This document shows, in pieces, positions 31,799 to 40,368 of a DNA stretch of 40,368 nt. Every line of letters begins with the position of its first letter. Position 1 is the first letter of the stretch. This DNA is from Phallusia fumigata (lineage: Eukaryota; Chordata; Ascidiacea; Phlebobranchia; Ascidiidae), in assembly GCA_008931825.1 (NCBI GenBank), contig QXVZ01017432.1:1-40368 (forward strand), in the 5' to 3' direction. Under the pieces are notes generated by a model, which worked only from the letters and a program-made list of their open reading frames with translations, did not search any database and had not been told where the DNA came from. The position numbers and the translations under genes were made by a program.

Positions 31799-32848
31799 AT
31801 GTTGTGGTTGCCATAAATGTTGTGGCATTAATGCGTCGGGGTACTTCAATTGTCCTTTCCCCCTACCTCGAACAAAAATTCAAGATCAATGAAGCGTTCA
31901 GATTTGTTTTTCTCCTAATAAATCTCAAAACTATCCAAACACCAACTCCAAAAAAACAAAGTGATACAAACCACACCAACTTTTTTGACAATACAACCTA
32001 TCTTTGCTGTCATAACATTACGAAGACCCTCCAAAATTGAAACCTTGTTGACAGAACAGATATCCAGGATTGCTACATTAAATGTGCAAATGTAAATTTA
32101 GTGCTTACGCCTTCATGTCTATGTTTCTTAAAAGTTTGTTTAAAAAAACTCAAATTTACCTCTTCATTTAAAAACAATTGTTGTGTAACTTGGTTATTTT
32201 CAGTAAACGTGATTTTAATGTTGTTACCTCTGGCGATGGGTCTTTGCTAATTGATTCTAACAACCTCTTGCCTGCATAACATAAGACACAGGCTACATGT
32301 GGAAGCTGTTTCACATTGGACCCAAAAACGTAAGCGAGAATGCGCTCGACACGTATTGTCACAGAAGTTTTTGGTTTATTACTTCCAAATGAAATAAATA
32401 AGGTGCTGAGTGATCTCACTCTTCATTACTGAAGTAATAATTAAAGAGGTTACCGTCGAGAGACAACCCGATGGATTTCTTTCATTCCAGGCTTCGACAG
32501 TCACACAACATAAACTTGCTACTACGCTAGCATGGAGATCATATATATGATATAGTGTGCATCTAATATGCGAATATTATGCAATAATTTACAGAAAGAC
32601 ATAAAAAGATGTTTAGAAAAGTAAGGCTGTGTCCGTCGATACGGATGTCATGTGGAGAGTGTACAAACTTAGATGGAGATATCGAACTCAAATATCCGAA
32701 ACTCCTTTGTTGCTCACTGGACTTCATGTGTACCTGATGTGCAAGAAGTATTTTTGACATTCCGACTTTATTCCAACATTTATAGCCTTTGTAAGAACTA
32801 GCCTTTTTATCAGTTTGTAAAACGAACATATATTGTTTTCAACAAGTT
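31799..32848. other. Convergent intergenic region between genes C and D
   Basis: No clear gene. A direct repeat GCATTAATGCGTC...CATAAATGTTGTGG occurs near 31785-31835. On the minus strand, 32563-32829 is open and ends SLTFLNIFLCLSVNYCIIFAY, just downstream of a good donor of gene D. It could supply an alternative hydrophobic C-terminus for gene D, but its acceptor (CTTACAAAG) is weak. Confidence 0.3.
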
Positions 32849-35800
32849 TCACTCACGTATCTCGCAACGGTCTCCGGTGAACCCATCCAAACAATGGCAG
32901 TGATGACCAAGGCGAGTGTTATGGCAAAATCCACCGTTGAAACAAACTTTGTCATTGAACGTTGCCGCATCTGTGGAGCAAAATAAAACACAGAGTGGGA
33001 TTTAATAATTAGGGCGTTCATTTCAATATTTTGGGGGTGACCAATTCATACGTTCGCGCATTATTAGCACCAAAGCAGAGACCCAAGTAATTAAGTCGTT
33101 GACTGAATCAATGCATGTCAGGGCTGGCGCTCCACCAACTGTTCTACACGACCATGGTGTTACTGTTAGCCGAAAGTCTAATCGACCAGACAAATCGACG
33201 TAGTGTTGGTGCTAAAAGTATTTTGAACCAGTTTGACTTTGCCATTTGATTTGACAAAAAAACTGGGGTACACTACTGATAAAAGGTGAGGTTACGGATT
33301 CATTAATCCCGGGCCAGTGTTTTATTAATCCAGTTATAGTAAGGTCCACCACACAAAGGCACAACTTAGCCATTTTGAATCACCAACCGAAAAACGCGCT
33401 CCATTCCATGCGGGCATTGCGGTTGTTCCAGGTCCCAATTCCCACAGTTTCCACAATCTCGACAATAAATCCCCATTCGAAGATCTTCAGAATATTAACT
33501 TTTGCTGGTCTTGTCCAGGGAGTGAGGTGCTCAGTAACCGACGTCCAAATGTTACTTGCGTTTTGAGTGTGGCATTCATCGTATACGACTTCGTATTGTC
33601 GACGGTCGGTGCAGAAAACTTGATTTTTGCCAACGAAAATTGAACCGTTGACTTTTCCTTTGCAAAACAAACATGTATTATAGGTTTGTTGTGTGCTGTG
33701 AATTGTTGTCATAGTGTATAGACCAGCATTTTTCGCTAGTTCGTGCAAATGCTCGACCTATTTTCAGTCTTAAAAACACCTGATCGGGATTCGTCGTTGG
33801 GATTGTCCCTGGTTCGAACCCCATAATAGATGATATATTTTTGTATGCAACAAAATGGCAAAAGCCAGTTGGGTTGTTGATTCCGGTTTAGATGCTTTTT
33901 TATTGTAAACTCTTACTTAATAAGCAGGTTTTTCCGAAAAACCCAATTGGACAGTTGCAACGAAATCCAGAACTGTTTGTATTTTGGCATGTTCCACCAT
34001 TCTGACAAAGTTCTTTTCGACATAAAACGACCACTGAAAAAGAAGTATAAACCACTTCGCGCGTTAGTGACGTCATATAGTAATTTGTAGTCAAATTATT
34101 TAGAGCACAAAAAAAACTTGTATTTACCGTTTTCACAGTTTCTCCCATGAAAGCCTTCTCGACATTCACAAGTTTGGGTGCTTGCCCCGTTTACACATAT
34201 GCCACCATTTTGACATTGATTATCACTGAAATTGCTGTTCTCTGTAAAAGAGGCGATCGGTAACCTAATTAACGCGCATAACAAGTCAGAAATTGGCCAG
34301 AAGCGTGTCGTGAATTTAAGTTGCTGTGCTTTATTTGATTCTTGTCTTGGCTCACAATTTTTTGAGGTATTTTTGACAGCGATCATTGTACGTTTAGAGC
34401 CGATGAGTGTAATATTTAGTAAGTCTAAAAGCCAGAAATTTGACACAACAAGAACTTTTTTAAAGTTCACGATTAAAAATACGTTTTCCAAAAAAATCAT
34501 CATTAAACATTGACACAAACAAACTTACTAAATAGTACTTTGTACAATATCACCCATTGTCCTGGACCAGACATGAAGGCGGAAACACTAAATGTATATT
34601 TGCCATTTGAATATATCGATGTCACAGGATGCTCTGTTTGATTGCTGTCAATCAGCTTTCCATCATAAATAAGAGGCCTTTCGTTGAAGCATTTGGAAAA
34701 CGGTATGGACTTGTAAATGTATCCCGGTTTACGTCGCTTGTACGTAAAAGTGAGGGACCCACTGTATGTGTCTGTACAAAATATGTCTTGATTATTTGAC
34801 AATACTCATATAACACGCAACGTTTGGTTTTAGTGTATATTGTTGTGAGTCTAATTCAAGCGTATTATTGAACAGTTTCTATTTTGAGGTGTGGGAAATT
34901 AGTACAAGTGTTACTGTTTTAGGTATATGAAAGCCAATGGTAAAATCTTGTTGTCTTACAACTCCAATAAAAGGATCTGCAAATAAACATTGTATTTGTT
35001 TTGATTCAATGTTTAAGTGTTCTTTCCAGATAAAAAGATAAAAAACTATGAGTTTACAGTAATCGCAGTTTTTTCCTCCAAAGCCGCTCCTGCACTCGCA
35101 TACATACGACACGTCTGTTTCAAAACAAACTCCTCTGTTTTGGCAGGGCGAGGANTTGACATTGATTATCACTGAAATTGCTGTTCTCTGTAAAAGAGGC
35201 GATCGGTAACCTAATTAACGCGCATAACAAGTCAGAAATTGGCCAGAAGCGTGTCGTGAATTTAAGTTGCTGTGCTTTATTTGATTCTTGTCTTGGCTCA
35301 CAATTTTTTGAGGTATTTTTGACAGCGATCATTGTACGTTTAGAGCCGATGAGTGTAATATTTAGTAAGTCTAAAAGCCAGAAATTTGACACAACAAGAA
35401 CTTTTTTAAAGTTCACGATTAAAAATACGTTTTCCAAAAAAATCATCATTAAACATTGACACAAACAAACTTACTAAATAGTACTTTGTACAATATCACC
35501 CATTGTCCTGGACCAGACATGAAGGCGGAAACACTAAATGTATATTTGCCATTTGAATATATCGATGTCACAGGATGCTCTGTTTGATTGCTGTCAATCA
35601 GCTTTCCATCATAAATAAGAGGCCTTTCGTTGAAGCATTTGGAAAACGGTATGGACTTGTAAATGTATCCCGGTTTACGTCGCTTGTACGTAAAAGTGAG
35701 GGACCCACTGTATGTGTCTGTACAAAATATGTCTTGATTATTTGAAAATACTCATATACCAGGCAACGTTTGGTTTTAGTGTATATTGTTGTGAGTCTAA

Positions 35801-37963
35801 TACAAGTGTATTATTGAACCGTTCCTATTTTGATGCATGGAGAATTAGTACAAGTGTTACTGTTTTAGGTATATTAAAGCTAATGGTAAAATCTTGTTGT
35901 CTTACAACTCCAATAAAAGGATCTGCAAATAAACATTGTATTTGTTTTGATTCAATGTTTAAGTGTTCTTTCCAGATAAAAAGATAAAAATCTATGAGTT
36001 TACAGTAATCGCAGTTTTTTCCTCCAAAGCCGCTCCTGCACTCGCATACATACGCCACGTCTGTCTCAAAACAAACTCCTCTGTTTTGGCAGGGCGAGGA
36101 TGGACATTGCGGGATTTCTAAGTGAAGATGGGATTTGAAAAGCTCAAAAAATTACAAAAGGTTATAAACGATGCAAACAATGATCTACTGCAGTTCCGTC
36201 ATTTTTTTTATTTTTTATAATTTAAAGAATTAATGAATTTAATTTGGGTCAACCAACGGATCCAAAGATACATGCCAAGTATTTATTCTCTGCGTTAGTT
36301 CAGTAGCGTATAAAAAACTAACTTGTAGTGCAAGTAACACCAGTAAATTGCTCCACACATGAGCAGGTGAAGCCGTTTGCTTGTTCATTGCAAGTCCCGT
36401 TGTTGGCGCAAGGATTTGAATGACAGTGAACCAAATCTAAAAAAGGTAAAAACAGCTACGAAAGAAACGAAAGAAAAAACTTTACAGGGGCTAATAAAAT
36501 CATTAAAAAACTTTTGAAAGAGTTTCAGTTTTCAGGCAAATTGTGAGTTTCAGGAAGATTTTGATTCTCTTTGCTAAAGCAAAAGTTACATACATAACAC
36601 AAGCGGATGTTCAAAGAGGCGATATTTCAAAAAATCAGGTTAATGGGTGACATACCATTAATTTTCGTAGTCCTGTATAAAGTTTTTAACGGTTATATAC
36701 GTTCTAAGGGCATATACGTGCCTAAGATTCTGATTTATTACGCCACACGAATTAAACTGTTTTCGGAGATGTTGACATTGTTTTCAAAACTTACCAATTT
36801 CGCAAAACTTTCCGTCGTATCTTTCGTCACACTGGCACTGTTGTCCCAGTTCGGTGTTCACGCAAGTTTCGTTGTGTCGACACGGGGTACTGAAAAAGTT
36901 TTCCGCATCTAAACACATGCCAAGTTACTCTATTGGCGCTATAAATGTGCGGTACAATTTTTGTATTTAGCTAAAAATGTAGCCCATGCAGTTTTGCCGC
37001 TATTGTTCGACTTAGAAATGGAAGATTTTTTTACACGCAATTTACTGTTACCGCTGGCAATTTGCGCAAAACCTTTCAGTATTTGGGTAAATTTGTTGGT
37101 TACAACTTAAAACAGTTTATCGTTCTACTCACCAAAAGTGGCTCTCCACTTTACTTGAAATATAGTCGTTGCTTCTCCAAGTCTGTAGTTATCAACTCTT
37201 TCCACGAAAATGGCAAAGCCCCATTCATGTACTGAATGAACACTGGTTGCAAAACAATCAAAATAATGGCCAAGATTGATCATTTTTAGCTTAATGCTTC
37301 TTGGTCTGAGGACCAGACATTTATCATATGAAACATTAACCACTTTTCCATAAGGCGCAGGTTTGACGTGCGGGTTGTGATTGTAAATGTCCACTTGGCC
37401 CCGCAGTTCTGCAAATACAACATTTTTCAAGAAGTGATTTAGAATTTATTAGATTGAAAAACACGTTACATATGCTTAAGCCAAATCATCAAATAAACGA
37501 ACGAATCGGTAAGTTTATTTAATCTTTCAGGAAAAACAGCATGTAAACATCGAAAATCAACATGTCTATAAGTTAATGCATCAACCATATTTTATGCAGA
37601 TTGGAAAGAAATATAGTAAGTTTTTGTGGTTTGGAATACAAATTGTGAGCTTAGTTTTAATTAGGGATTAAGTATTTCTACGAAAGCTTTGGTATTTATT
37701 TGTTTAAACTGCGGCATAATAAATACCAACGTAATGCATACAATTGTTAACCTTTTATATGTTTTCTGGTTACTTACTCCGAATACAGAGAGGCCCTTTT
37801 TATACAACAAGGCCCATATATGTACTTTTTAGTTTAATGGAAATTTTGTATATTTCAGACATCAAAGTACAAAATGATTAGCCTACTTACCTTCCCCTAC
37901 ACATACTTGACATCCTGCAAGTAATGCTGCAAACGTTAGAAAAGAAAACTGAACAGATAACAT
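32849..37963 (-). CDS. Gene D: short H-lectin-like/EGF mosaic
   Basis: Exons: 37891-37963 (signal peptide MLSVQFSFLTFAALLAG...), 37133-37408 (HLD-like), 36795-36908 (5-Cys EGF), 36323-36436 and 36004-36117 (6-Cys EGFs), 35475-35717 (HLD-like; near-identical copy at 34529-34771), 34128-34241 (5-Cys EGF), 33917-34033 (6-Cys EGF), 33388-33657 (HLD-like), 32849-32970 (5-Cys EGF and stop). With the 946-bp repeat counted once this gives 518 aa with every join phase 1. The last exon can read through to TGA at 32851-32849, or splice at ATAC|GTGAGT to a further exon. Read as assembled, a chimeric exon at 35058-35187 (130 nt) breaks the frame. Same architecture class as gene C; a secreted extracellular protein is inferred. 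Confidence 0.75.
33118..33150 (-). repeat. tRNA-like box A fragment
   Basis: The reverse complement reads GTAGAACAGTTGGTGGAGCG, similar to the D arm of a tRNA and to the element at 30418-30490. No T arm follows. A separate box-B-like CTGGTTCGAACCCC lies on the plus strand near 33808. These are likely scattered tRNA-derived repeat debris. Confidence 0.3.
34211..35154. repeat. 946-bp tandem repeat, copy 1
   Basis: Matches 35157-36100 at a constant offset of 946. It is identical over most of its length, with scattered differences in about 34799-34960. It contains one HLD exon and parts of two EGF exons of gene D. Confidence 0.9.
35155..35155. other. Single N at the repeat junction
   Basis: The only ambiguous base of the region sits exactly between the two repeat copies and inside an EGF exon, fusing the first part of one EGF to the second part of another out of frame. 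Confidence 0.8.
35157..36100. repeat. 946-bp tandem repeat, copy 2
   Basis: See copy 1. It carries the HLD exon 35475-35717. An additional splice-bounded frame at about 35825-35930 on the minus strand is also open in copy 1 despite several substitutions, and could be a short alternative or relic HLD exon ending in TAG. Confidence 0.9.
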
Positions 37964-38173
37964 TTTAACTTGGTGCAAAATCCAAAGTATCCAGCATTCA
38001 TAAAATATCAACTGACAGTAAAGGTTGTTTGCGGCGGAAAAGCAAAGCAATATTGTAACGGAAACTGATCGGGCTCTTTGATCGCCCAATTGTTCCAAAG
38101 TTCACATTTTTGCCCCACAAAGTTGAGCTGTGGAAATTACCTTTGGGGTGGTTTGTTCAGGCCAAACAGAATA

Positions 38174-38291
38174 CAATTGAAGATCCTGGGGCATGTGCAG
38201 CAGTCGCGCTGCACGTTGATGCCGGGGAAAAGCAATTAAAGATCCCAAGGCATGTGCAAGAGCTGCGCTGCACGTTTGTGCCGGGGCAAAA
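38174..38291. repeat. Two-copy 59-bp GC-rich tandem repeat
   Basis: Copies at 38174-38232 and 38233-38291 share GGCATGTGCA, a GCGCTGCACGT core and TGCCGGGG. The base composition is clearly richer in GC than the surroundings. Confidence 0.7.
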
Positions 38292-38359
38292 AAATGAAGC
38301 TAGAGTTGTCAGACTGCTTTGTGCTCATCTTCTGCAGGCGGCCGTTTCAACAAGTTAAA

Positions 38360-38590
38360 TTACTGTGCTACTGTGGTTAGGTCTGCGGTGCTAATGTAAT
38401 ATGACAAAACCTTGTTTCCACAATCCTCTTGTCGCACCGAGCTTTGACTTGTTGAAGCGAAACACGTGGCTGAATTGCAAGCACGTGGGAAACTTGAGTA
38501 AACGGCGTGTTCCATGACCTTCAAAAAACGTTTGGAAGTGTCGGGGTCAACAGCAAAGCAGTTGATGCTTTTTTTGAGCAGCGGCGCCAT
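38360..38590 (-). CDS. Hypothetical protein, 76 aa or first exon
   Basis: The frame starts at ATG 38590 in a GC-richer context (MAPLLKKSINCFAVDPDTSK...) and is open to TAA at 38360. An AACAAG|GTTTTG within it could be a donor, making this a first exon. The composition is protein-like (mixed polar and aromatic, no low complexity), but no family is recognised. The nearest minus-strand gene, D, has its own signal-peptide start, so a link to it is unlikely. Confidence 0.3.
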   Translation of the reverse strand: MAPLLKKSINCFAVDPDTSKRFLKVMEHAVYSSFPRACNSATCFASTSQSSVRQEDCGNKVLSYYISTADLTTVAQ

Positions 38591-39282
38591 GTTAGAGTCA
38601 AGTAAGAAAAAGCGCAATACAAAACACACGTTTATATGGCGACAACGGCGATACAAGAAAAAAACAAATAACACGCTTCGATAAACGTGAGAGAACATGA
38701 TAGTGAGGACGCCACAGTTTCAAGATTTAGTCAGACATAAAAATATGGACATAACGTAAATTGTAACATTATTTTCTCGTGGATATAGGCATTAGACAGA
38801 TTAGTGAACGGTGGCCATCAGTTCAATTAAACTAGGGCCACAAGTGTCAAAAAATAGACACACACATTTATTGTTAAGGCCCTCTCCTACCAAAAACCAT
38901 TAACTAATATACGCTTACAAAAATAGTTTTAATGTAGTGTTTATTTGTGGATATTCTCTCCGGATTGACGATAAATTTTCGGAAATAAAATCCAATGATC
39001 AAAATGTAGTAATAAGGCGTGTTTGAGTGACCGCTGGCATTACTCAATCAAATTTCGTTTTATTAGTTTTTCAAAGAACCTATGAATTACTAGCTGAATT
39101 TTGTTTGTGTGTCTCGTGAGTTCAGATAAGTTATTTTAGTTTTTTCTATTGTTTTCCGATTCACTTGTGTTTGAAGACGTCGTTGTTAAGATTAATTAAG
39201 AGTTAAGACTCCGGCTGGTTAATATGTGGAGAAAAACGAATTGCAGTGTATGTTTACTATAACACAACAATTTAATGGATAT

Positions 39283-39316
39283 ACAACCTGTTGAGTTTAT
39301 CTACTCAACAGGTTGT
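39283..39316. other. Perfect 14-bp inverted repeat
   Basis: ACAACCTGTTGAGT at 39283-39296 pairs with 39303-39316 across a six-base loop. It lies about 140 bp before the COPS9 start. It could be a hairpin, a protein-binding dyad or a mobile-element footprint. Confidence 0.7.
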
Positions 39317-39455
39317 TTACATATTTTTGTAGTTGAACCTGTGTTTGAAGAGAGGCCTTTTGTAGTGATTTGTTGCATACAAACTGTTCAAGCAACATAC
39401 AGTGTGAACAAAACTTTAACGTTATTGTATGTTTATAGGCAGACTTTCAAAATCA

Positions 39456-39849
39456 ATGTCTGGGGTAAATTTTACAATGAAGCCAGCAACTAGCTCAATT
39501 GTAGCTGATGAGATGTTTCCTGATAGAGCTTATGATGGTGATGAAGCATCCGTAGGAACTACTTCTTCTGTGCAAATGATGGATATTGCTGCTAACGAAA
39601 AGGCTGTACACTCAGACTACTATAATAGTAAGTTCATTCCCTGTCCTTTATTGAAGTAAATACTATCTCTTTAAAGTAGTAAGTGTTAGAGTGGTCATTC
39701 CATGTTGCTAAACAACCTAGGCACATTTTTTTTATTATGAAAAACCAGTAAAATTAAACTCAACTAAAATAACCTAAAACCATTGTTGATCAAAAGACAT
39801 GTTTTTTTTAGATTTTGACGATCTGTTTGATGATGAGGATTTAGACTAA
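39456..39849 (+). CDS. COPS9: COP9 signalosome subunit 9
   Basis: Two exons, 39456-39627 and 39812-39849, with a GTAAGTT donor and a TTTTTTTTAG acceptor. The protein has the family features in order: MKPA start (ATG 39477, conserved start; ATG 39456 is 7 codons upstream), DEMFP, then DIAANEKAVHSDYYN, and an acidic FDDLFDDEDLD end that docks on the CSN complex. From the inner ATG it is 62 aa; the human protein is 57. COPS9 (CSNAP) is the small stabilising subunit of the COP9 signalosome, which removes NEDD8 from cullins. A TATGTTTATAG at 39428-39438 just before the start could be a spliced-leader acceptor, inferred only. The stop codon is 11 nt before the RNase H1 ATG. Confidence 0.9.
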
Positions 39850-39860
39850 ATTAAACCATC

Positions 39861-40368
39861 ATGCTGCTAAAGATTTTTCGTGTACCAACAAACTTTTGTC
39901 AGTGCCTGAAATGCTTCGCAAGACATCATCAATCAGTTGTTTCAGATATCTCCAAAGCTCAACATTTTGAGCACTTTAAAGTTCATCAACATGTCAAAGA
40001 CACTTTGAGTGCAGTTGGTAGCCAGGACTTTGAATTTTTAAGAGATAACTTGGATCGAGTGGTGGTTTACACTGATGGATGTTGCCTAAATAATAATTTT
40101 GTTGTTGATCCTAAACGACGAGCTGGAATAGGAATCTTTTGGGGTGCAAATCATCCACTCAATATGGCTCTTCCCATCCAGGAGAAACACCGGACCTCAA
40201 ATCGCTCAGAAATTTTAGCTGCACATACAGCTGTAGCTTTTGCCAAGCAACTGAAATTGCAAACATTATGTCTACGTTCAGACTCCTTGTATGTCATCAA
40301 TGCCTGCAATGACTGGTTACTAAGATGGAAAAGCAACACTTGGTTGAATAAGAATGGTGTAAAAGTTA
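39861..40368 (+). CDS. RNASEH1: Ribonuclease H1, 5' part
   Basis: A continuous 169-codon frame runs off the window. An in-frame TAA at 39852 supports the ATG at 39861. Residues 67-75 (VVVYTDGCC) start the RNase H fold with catalytic Asp72; Glu117 lies in SNRSEILAA and Asp141 in LRSDSLYVIN. The fourth acidic residue would lie beyond the edge. This matches eukaryotic RNase H1, which cuts RNA in RNA-DNA hybrids in nucleus and mitochondria. The first 30 residues are basic and hydrophobic and could target mitochondria. The N-terminal hybrid-binding domain normally found before the catalytic domain is not seen in residues 1-66. The position right behind COPS9 suggests a shared transcript. Confidence 0.85.
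   Translation, partial: MLLKIFRVPTNFCQCLKCFARHHQSVVSDISKAQHFEHFKVHQHVKDTLSAVGSQDFEFLRDNLDRVVVYTDGCCLNNNFVVDPKRRAGIGIFWGANHPLNMALPIQEKHRTSNRSEILAAHTAVAFAKQLKLQTLCLRSDSLYVINACNDWLLRWKSNTWLNKNGVKV

Larger units (their letters stand above)
37964..39276. other. Intergenic region upstream of genes D and COPS9
   Basis: Apart from the tandem repeat at 38174-38291 and the minus-strand frame at 38360-38590, no structure is evident. It should contain the promoter of gene D. Confidence 0.4.

Noticed and set aside
34232..34513. 93-codon plus frame present twice (again at 35178-35459)
   Set aside because: Its duplication is explained by the 946-bp repeat; it lies across an intron of gene D and has no domain.

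Overview
The window looks like nuclear DNA of an AT-rich, compact-intron invertebrate chordate, most likely a tunicate such as Ciona. The reasons are multi-exon genes with GT-AG introns of a few hundred bases, metazoan COPS9, SPC24 and RNase H1 homologues, hAT-like and tRNA-like repeat debris, and very high EGF-module content. The species assignment is an inference. Four single Ns (2078, 2552, 30025, 35155) look like collapsed contig gaps, so order and copy number near them are not safe.

Layout. 1-1687: almost gene-free, with hAT-like repeat sequence. 1688-3361: minus-strand exons of a kinetochore SPC24-like gene and of an unrecognised gene, interrupted by a gap-bounded island that carries one plus-strand CYP2-type cytochrome P450 exon. 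4356-13526 (gene A) and 14203-24112 (gene B): two tandem minus-strand paralogues, each rebuilt here as 20 exons (989 and 985 aa). 24113-27348: a divergent intergenic region built on a large inverted repeat (arms about 1.6 kb, spacer about 0.93 kb) that holds the promoter and signal-peptide exon of gene B and of gene C. 27349-31322: gene C, plus strand, a short relative. 32849-37963: gene D, minus strand, another short relative, with a 946-bp internal tandem repeat that is probably an allelic mis-assembly. 39456-40368: a tight plus-strand pair, COPS9 followed 11 nt later by RNase H1.

The main content is a family of secreted mosaic proteins. Each starts with a signal-peptide exon and then mixes a roughly 80-100 aa beta-rich module, which I read as H-type-lectin-like (HLD-like), with EGF-like modules. 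Every module is one exon and every intron I could place is phase 1. Gene A and B order: SP-HLD-EGF2-HLD-EGF5-HLD-EGF2-HLD-EGF2-HLD-EGF2-tail. Gene C: SP-HLD-EGF2-HLD-EGF. Gene D: SP-HLD-EGF3-HLD-EGF2-HLD-EGF.

The most interesting observation is a strict rule across all four genes. All 15 HLD-like modules carry one Cys at the same place, and all 15 EGF modules that directly follow them lack the first EGF Cys. By contrast, 18 of the 20 EGFs that follow another EGF have all six; the other two (the same position in A and B) have lost Cys1 and Cys3 together. This suggests that HLD plus the next EGF form one composite folding unit joined by a Cys(HLD)-Cys3(EGF) disulfide, with no described counterpart that I know of. 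Gene C appears to be a hybrid: promoter and signal exon nearly identical to gene B, but a body resembling gene D.
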